Origin: CAZUMH01 sp964621645
GTDB taxonomy: Bacteria > Zhuqueibacterota > QNDG01 > JAGLOF01
Assembly: GCA_964621645.1 (NCBI GenBank)
Contig: CAZUMH010000113.1
Coordinates: 1-9,392 of the forward strand
DNA: 9,392 nucleotides
Direction of reading: 5' to 3'
The notes under the pieces are model-generated. The model saw nothing but the letters and a program-made list of their open reading frames with translations, made no database searches and was not told the origin of the DNA. A program made the position numbers and the translations under genes. Shown one piece after another: positions 6,389-9,392 of the stretch; within the stretch, counting starts at the first letter, position 1, and each line of letters opens with the position of its first letter.

Positions 6389-7236
6389 GGAGAAGACGCC
6401 CCCTGGCGGTGCCTCTTCTTCTCTCCACTCTGATTCATTGTATCATCCTCATTTTTCTATTGAGACGGGGAGAGGATATCTTTTTAAACAGCGGCATCCA
6501 GCCGGAGCAGGCGGCTAAAAAACCGATAACGTTCGAATTGGTGGAGTCACCGGAACAGGCACGAACCAATGAGGTGCAGAGAGAGACTAATCTCCTCTCT
6601 GATAAAAACGCCAGGGCCCAGGATATGTCCAACAAGGACCTGCCCCTGGGCCGGTTGCCTTCCTCGGAAGGAGAACTGGATATAAAGACACTGCCGCAGG
6701 CGGTCGGCAGTTACAGCGTCCCGCAGCAGGCAGCCGCCGCGGCGGCCGCCAATGAAACGGAGGAGGCCAAAGCGGATAAAGGGCAGGGAACGGAGGTTGC
6801 TCCCCCGCTGCCGGCCACGTCGTCACGTTTCAGCCGGGATATGCTTTTCGGAAATCAGAGCGGTACGCCGAGTCCGAGATACAAACAGGAGAATGAGAAA
6901 GCTCCGGCGCGGGGCGGCATCAGCTTTAATACCTACAACTGGGAATTCGCTCCCTATCTGTTGGATCTGAAACACAGGATACAGAAGAATATTTCTCCGC
7001 CGGCCGCTTTCACCCGGCTGGGTCTGGGAGGAGAAAATATTATACGCTTCCGCATTCAGCCGGACGGCCGGCTGGACGACATCGAAGTGTTGGGAAAACA
7101 TGGAGAGCAGGCCCTGATCGAAACGAGCCGCATGGCCATCAAGCTGTCGGCGCCGTTCCCGCCCCTGCCGAAGGATTTTCCCGAGGATTTCTTGCAAGTG
7201 ACGGTGCATTTTGTATATTATATCCAATCAAACTGA
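6385..7236 (+). CDS. TonB family energy-transducing protein
   Basis: This 283-residue protein has TonB architecture and should carry proton-motive energy from an ExbB-type motor to outer-membrane receptors or another envelope process. A basic N-terminus (MRRRRP) precedes one transmembrane helix (about 7-27) bearing Ser14 and His18, the Ser-x3-His pattern of TonB. ITFELVESPE follows the helix, as in many TonB homologues. The periplasmic spacer (50-180) is rich in Ala, Glu, Gln and Pro, with an Ala run at 116-122, rather than the classic Pro-Lys/Glu repeats. The TonB C-terminal fold covers about 190-280: LKHRIQKNISPP, IIRFRIQPDGRLDDIEVL, ALIETSRMAIKLSAPFPPLP, LQVTVHFVYYI. ATG 6385 overlaps the cutA stop as ATGA, suggesting translational coupling. 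A GTG at 6364 in the same frame is possible but would put seven extra residues before the basic start. Confidence 0.88.
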   Translation: MRRRRPLAVPLLLSTLIHCIILIFLLRRGEDIFLNSGIQPEQAAKKPITFELVESPEQARTNEVQRETNLLSDKNARAQDMSNKDLPLGRLPSSEGELDIKTLPQAVGSYSVPQQAAAAAAANETEEAKADKGQGTEVAPPLPATSSRFSRDMLFGNQSGTPSPRYKQENEKAPARGGISFNTYNWEFAPYLLDLKHRIQKNISPPAAFTRLGLGGENIIRFRIQPDGRLDDIEVLGKHGEQALIETSRMAIKLSAPFPPLPKDFPEDFLQVTVHFVYYIQSN

Positions 7237-7268
7237 GATGACGATTTGACCAAAAATACGGAGACTAC

Positions 7269-7889
7269 ATGACAGGAATATGGGATATGCTGGGGAAGGG
7301 CGGCATCATGATCTATCCGCTCATTCTCGCTTCGATTGTGGGACTGGCGGTGATCTTTGAACGAGCCTTCAACCTGCGCCGCAGACGGATAATAAGAAGC
7401 GATCTTCTGGCAATTCTTACCAATTTCAAAAAGCCGGAAGACGTGCGGGACGCGGTGGAAAGGATGCAGAACCGCAGCGACCCCTTTATAGAGATCATCC
7501 GGGCCGGATTGAGCAAGGCGGGCCAGCCTCGGGACCAGATAAAGGAGGCGATTCAGGACCGGGGCAGGCGGGAGATCCACACGCTGGAGCGGGGCCTTGT
7601 CATCCTGGAAACAGTGGCCCAGATTTCGCCCCTGATGGGATTATTGGGAACGGTTCTGGGTATGATAAAGGTCTTTCGGGTGGTCAGTGAGCAGGGGTTG
7701 GGGCAGACCCAAGCCCTCTCGTCGGGCATTTCCGAGGCGTTGATAACCTCGGTGGTGGGCCTGGCCATAGCCATTCCGGTATTGGTGGCCTATAACTATT
7801 TTTCCCACCGGGTGGAAGACATGGTCATGGAAATCGAGGAACATTCAGCCCGTTTTCTTGACCGGTTGTCCGGGACGAAGGAGACATAA
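7269..7889 (+). CDS. MotA/TolQ/ExbB proton channel family protein
   Basis: This 206-residue inner-membrane protein is the proton-channel subunit of a TonB- or Tol-type motor. Transmembrane segment 1 is about 13-31. A basic cytoplasmic stretch (36-108) follows, then transmembrane segment 2 (about 109-137) with PLMGLLGTVLGMI and transmembrane segment 3 (about 155-177) with SEALITSVVGLAIAIPVLVAYN. Thr128 and Thr160 sit where the channel-lining Thr residues of ExbB/TolQ lie (T148/T181 in E. coli ExbB). It has the short N-terminus of the TolQ/ExbB core. ExbB and TolQ cannot be told apart from sequence alone; the adjacent tonB-like gene favours ExbB. GGAG (7260-7263) precedes the ATG by five bases. 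The partner ExbD/TolR is normally encoded next to it, but the heptose kinase gene follows instead, overlapping by one base (TAATG). Confidence 0.93.
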   Translation: MTGIWDMLGKGGIMIYPLILASIVGLAVIFERAFNLRRRRIIRSDLLAILTNFKKPEDVRDAVERMQNRSDPFIEIIRAGLSKAGQPRDQIKEAIQDRGRREIHTLERGLVILETVAQISPLMGLLGTVLGMIKVFRVVSEQGLGQTQALSSGISEALITSVVGLAIAIPVLVAYNYFSHRVEDMVMEIEEHSARFLDRLSGTKET

Positions 7890-8920
7890 TGACCTCTTTC
7901 ACAAAGAAACGACTGGAAGAACTTTTTTCGCGGTTTAACGAACAGAAGGTGGTGGTCGTCGGTGATCTTATGCTGGATCGCTATCTCTGGGGCCGGGTTT
8001 CACGCATCTCGCCCGAGGCCCCGGTGCCGGTGGTTGACATAGAATCGGAATCGACCCGTTTTGGAGGCGCAGCCAATGTGATCCACAATGTCAGATCATT
8101 GGGCGCCGAGGTGATTCCGGTGGGAGTTGTGGGAGACGATGAAGCCGGCCGCGTTCTGAGGGAACTTTTTAAGGAGAAAGGATTTGGCCCGGAAGGCATC
8201 CTGGTTGATCCCACCAGACCCACCACGGTCAAGACCAGGGTGATCGCCCACAGCCAGCAAGTCGTACGCACGGATCGGGAGATTCGGGATGAGATATCCT
8301 CTGAAACGGCGCAGGCGCTGCTCGGTTTTTTAAAAACTCATCTGGATGACACCACAGCTCTGATAATGGAAGATTACAACAAAGGACTTCTGAGCAGTCA
8401 GCTGATCAAGGGAATCATCAGGCTTGCCAATGAGAAAGACATCCCGGTGCTGGTCGATCCGAAATTTGATAATTTCTTCGCCTTTCAGCAGGTGACCCTG
8501 TTCAAACCCAACCGCAAGGAGGCCAGCGACCGGTTGGGCCTGCGAATCGAAACACGGGAAGATGTTATCAAAGCGGGCCGTAAACTGGTCGACACCATCC
8601 AAAGCAAGACAGTGCTCATCACACTGGGCGAGGAAGGGATGGCACTCTTCGAAGGGGAAAAAGAACCGGCTTTTATCCCAACCCGGGCCCAGCAGGTACA
8701 TGATGTTTCCGGCGCGGGAGATACGGTCATTGCCACCCTGGGAGTAGCCTGCAGCGCCGGGGCCGATTTCAGTGAGGCGGCCACGATCGCTAATCATGCG
8801 GCCGGCATCGTCTGCGGCGAGGTCGGGATTGTTTCCGTGGACCGGGAGCGGCTGTATCGTGATCTGATACGGGAAGCGGAAGAAGAAACAAAGGGAAGGA
8901 CCGCCGGTGGAGGTGAGTAA
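7889..8920 (+). CDS. rfaE1: D-glycero-beta-D-manno-heptose-7-phosphate kinase (single domain)
   Basis: This 343-residue PfkB/ribokinase-family sugar kinase phosphorylates heptose 7-phosphate at C1 with ATP. The product is heptose 1,7-bisphosphate, on the path to ADP-heptose for the LPS inner core. Visible motifs are VVVGDLMLDRYLWG (22-35), RISPEAPVPV (39-48, an RfaE hallmark), PfkB signature GGAANV (59-64), MEDYNKG (160-166), VDPK (189-192), FKPNRKEA (205-212) and DVSGAGDT (272-279) with catalytic base Asp278. The E. coli HldE (about 477 residues) adds a nucleotidyltransferase domain, absent here, so this is the split HldA/RfaE1 form and needs a separate rfaE2/hldC. The start is supported by AAGGAGA (7878-7884) and the TAATG junction with the upstream exbB. 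Its 3' end overlaps the next gene by 14 bases. Confidence 0.95.
   Translation: MTSFTKKRLEELFSRFNEQKVVVVGDLMLDRYLWGRVSRISPEAPVPVVDIESESTRFGGAANVIHNVRSLGAEVIPVGVVGDDEAGRVLRELFKEKGFGPEGILVDPTRPTTVKTRVIAHSQQVVRTDREIRDEISSETAQALLGFLKTHLDDTTALIMEDYNKGLLSSQLIKGIIRLANEKDIPVLVDPKFDNFFAFQQVTLFKPNRKEASDRLGLRIETREDVIKAGRKLVDTIQSKTVLITLGEEGMALFEGEKEPAFIPTRAQQVHDVSGAGDTVIATLGVACSAGADFSEAATIANHAAGIVCGEVGIVSVDRERLYRDLIREAEEETKGRTAGGGE
8891..8900 (+). promoter_or_regulatory. Shine-Dalgarno sequence for the GTG-started HAD gene
   Basis: AAGGGAAGGA lies six bases before GTG at 8907, inside the end of the kinase gene. No in-frame ATG occurs before the HAD motif I region, so this site decides the GTG start. A second in-frame GTG at 8913 is slightly less well spaced. 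Confidence 0.55.
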
Positions 8921-9392
8921 AAGACGAAGCCTCGGCAGCAATCCCGCTAGGCGCATCAGTAAAAAAATCGCGGTTTTCGATCTGGACCGCACCTTACTGT
9001 ACGGCACTTCAGGGGAAATGCAGCTGGTGCGGTTCCTGCGCCGCAAGGGGCTCATCTCGCAGGGCCGCCTTATATTGGGCCTAATAAAAAACCTGGTGCA
9101 CCTGGCAAGAGGAATCGAAGCACTTGTCCTCAGAAAGTCCTACTATCTGGCCGGTCTCGACGTGGAAACGGTGAGAGCCGAGCTGGATGAATTTTTCAAC
9201 AGACATCTGAAACCAAATTTTTCCCGGCCGCTGGTAGAGGCGTTCGAGCAGCTGAGAGGGGCGGGGTATGAGACCTATATTGTTTCCGGGTCCCTCAATT
9301 TCATCGTCCAGTTGGTTGCCCGTTATCTCGGAGCTGACGGCGGCATCGGTTCAGAAATGGAAGCAAAAGATGGAAGATATACTGGACGCATC
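8907..9392 (+). CDS. HAD-IB family phosphatase (SerB-like), 3' end outside the window
   Basis: The first 162 residues of a haloacid dehalogenase-superfamily hydrolase are visible; the frame is open to the window edge. A basic N-terminal tail (VEVSKRRS...RRISKK) precedes motif I IAVFDLDRTLL (21-31), with nucleophile Asp25 and acid/base Asp27. A helical cap of about 80 residues follows, then motif II YIVSGSLNFI (Ser127/Ser129 region). The IGSEMEAKDGRYTGRI segment at the edge is typical of the IB subfamily (phosphoserine-phosphatase-like). Motifs III and IV with the magnesium aspartates lie beyond the window. It starts at GTG, overlaps the kinase by 14 bases and follows it in the operon. A heptose-bisphosphate phosphatase step would fit the pathway, but GmhB belongs to HAD subclass IIIA, so that role is not supported by family. 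A phospho-sugar, phospholipid-head-group or phosphoserine substrate is equally possible. Confidence 0.85.
   Translation, partial: MEVSKRRSLGSNPARRISKKIAVFDLDRTLLYGTSGEMQLVRFLRRKGLISQGRLILGLIKNLVHLARGIEALVLRKSYYLAGLDVETVRAELDEFFNRHLKPNFSRPLVEAFEQLRGAGYETYIVSGSLNFIVQLVARYLGADGGIGSEMEAKDGRYTGRI

Noticed and set aside
6733..6746. Perfect 14-bp palindrome GCCGCCGCGGCGGC
   Set aside because: It falls inside the alanine run of the tonB-like gene and is explained by repeated Ala codons rather than a regulatory site.
8330..9055. Long minus-strand open frame (241 codons) opposite rfaE1 and the HAD gene
   Set aside because: The plus-strand genes have intact family motifs across the whole stretch, and the antisense translation shows nothing recognisable.

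Overview
The window looks like a piece of a draft genome from a Gram-negative bacterium of the wider FCB (Fibrobacterota-Chlorobiota-Bacteroidota) lineage, probably one of the less cultivated phyla (KSB1-, Zixibacteria- or Calditrichota-like) rather than a true Bacteroidota. Three things point that way. A secreted protein ends in an NYPNPFN-type C-terminal sorting domain (4227-4850, minus strand). A heptose kinase and a TonB/ExbB pair imply an LPS-bearing outer membrane. Strong Shine-Dalgarno sequences (for example at 302-308 and 2037-2044) are unlike most Bacteroidota. The taxonomic call is inference. A run of 100 N at 4851-4950 is a scaffold gap of unknown true size.

Left half, plus strand: three separately spaced genes for exported proteins. 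The first (313-1029) is a secreted protein with a DxNxDGxxD loop and a very basic Tyr/Arg/Val-rich tail. The second (1297-1806) is a small secreted lipocalin-like protein, closed by a long terminator. The third (2051-4129) is a prolyl oligopeptidase (S9A) made as a lipoprotein, with its catalytic triad and proline-pocket residues intact. A bidirectional terminator at 4163-4197 separates it from the converging minus-strand gene.

Middle, minus strand: the 3' end of a T9SS-type or FlgD-fold-tailed secreted protein runs into the gap. On the other side of the gap lies a membrane-anchored protein (5029-5976). Its N-terminus looks like TonB/TolA (Ser-x3-His transmembrane anchor and proline-rich linker), but its C-terminal domain is one I do not recognise.

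Right half, plus strand: a tight gene cluster reads cutA, tonB-like, exbB/tolQ-like, rfaE1 (heptose-7-phosphate kinase) and a HAD-IB phosphatase that runs off the window. Its junctions are ATGA overlap, 32 bp, TAATG overlap and 14 bp overlap, so it is probably one operon. The theme is envelope biogenesis and energised transport. No exbD is visible between or beside tonB and exbB. The unusual TonB-like gene diverges from this operon across 94 bp, which is the most interesting arrangement here. I see no RNA genes, CRISPR arrays, insertion sequences or phage genes.
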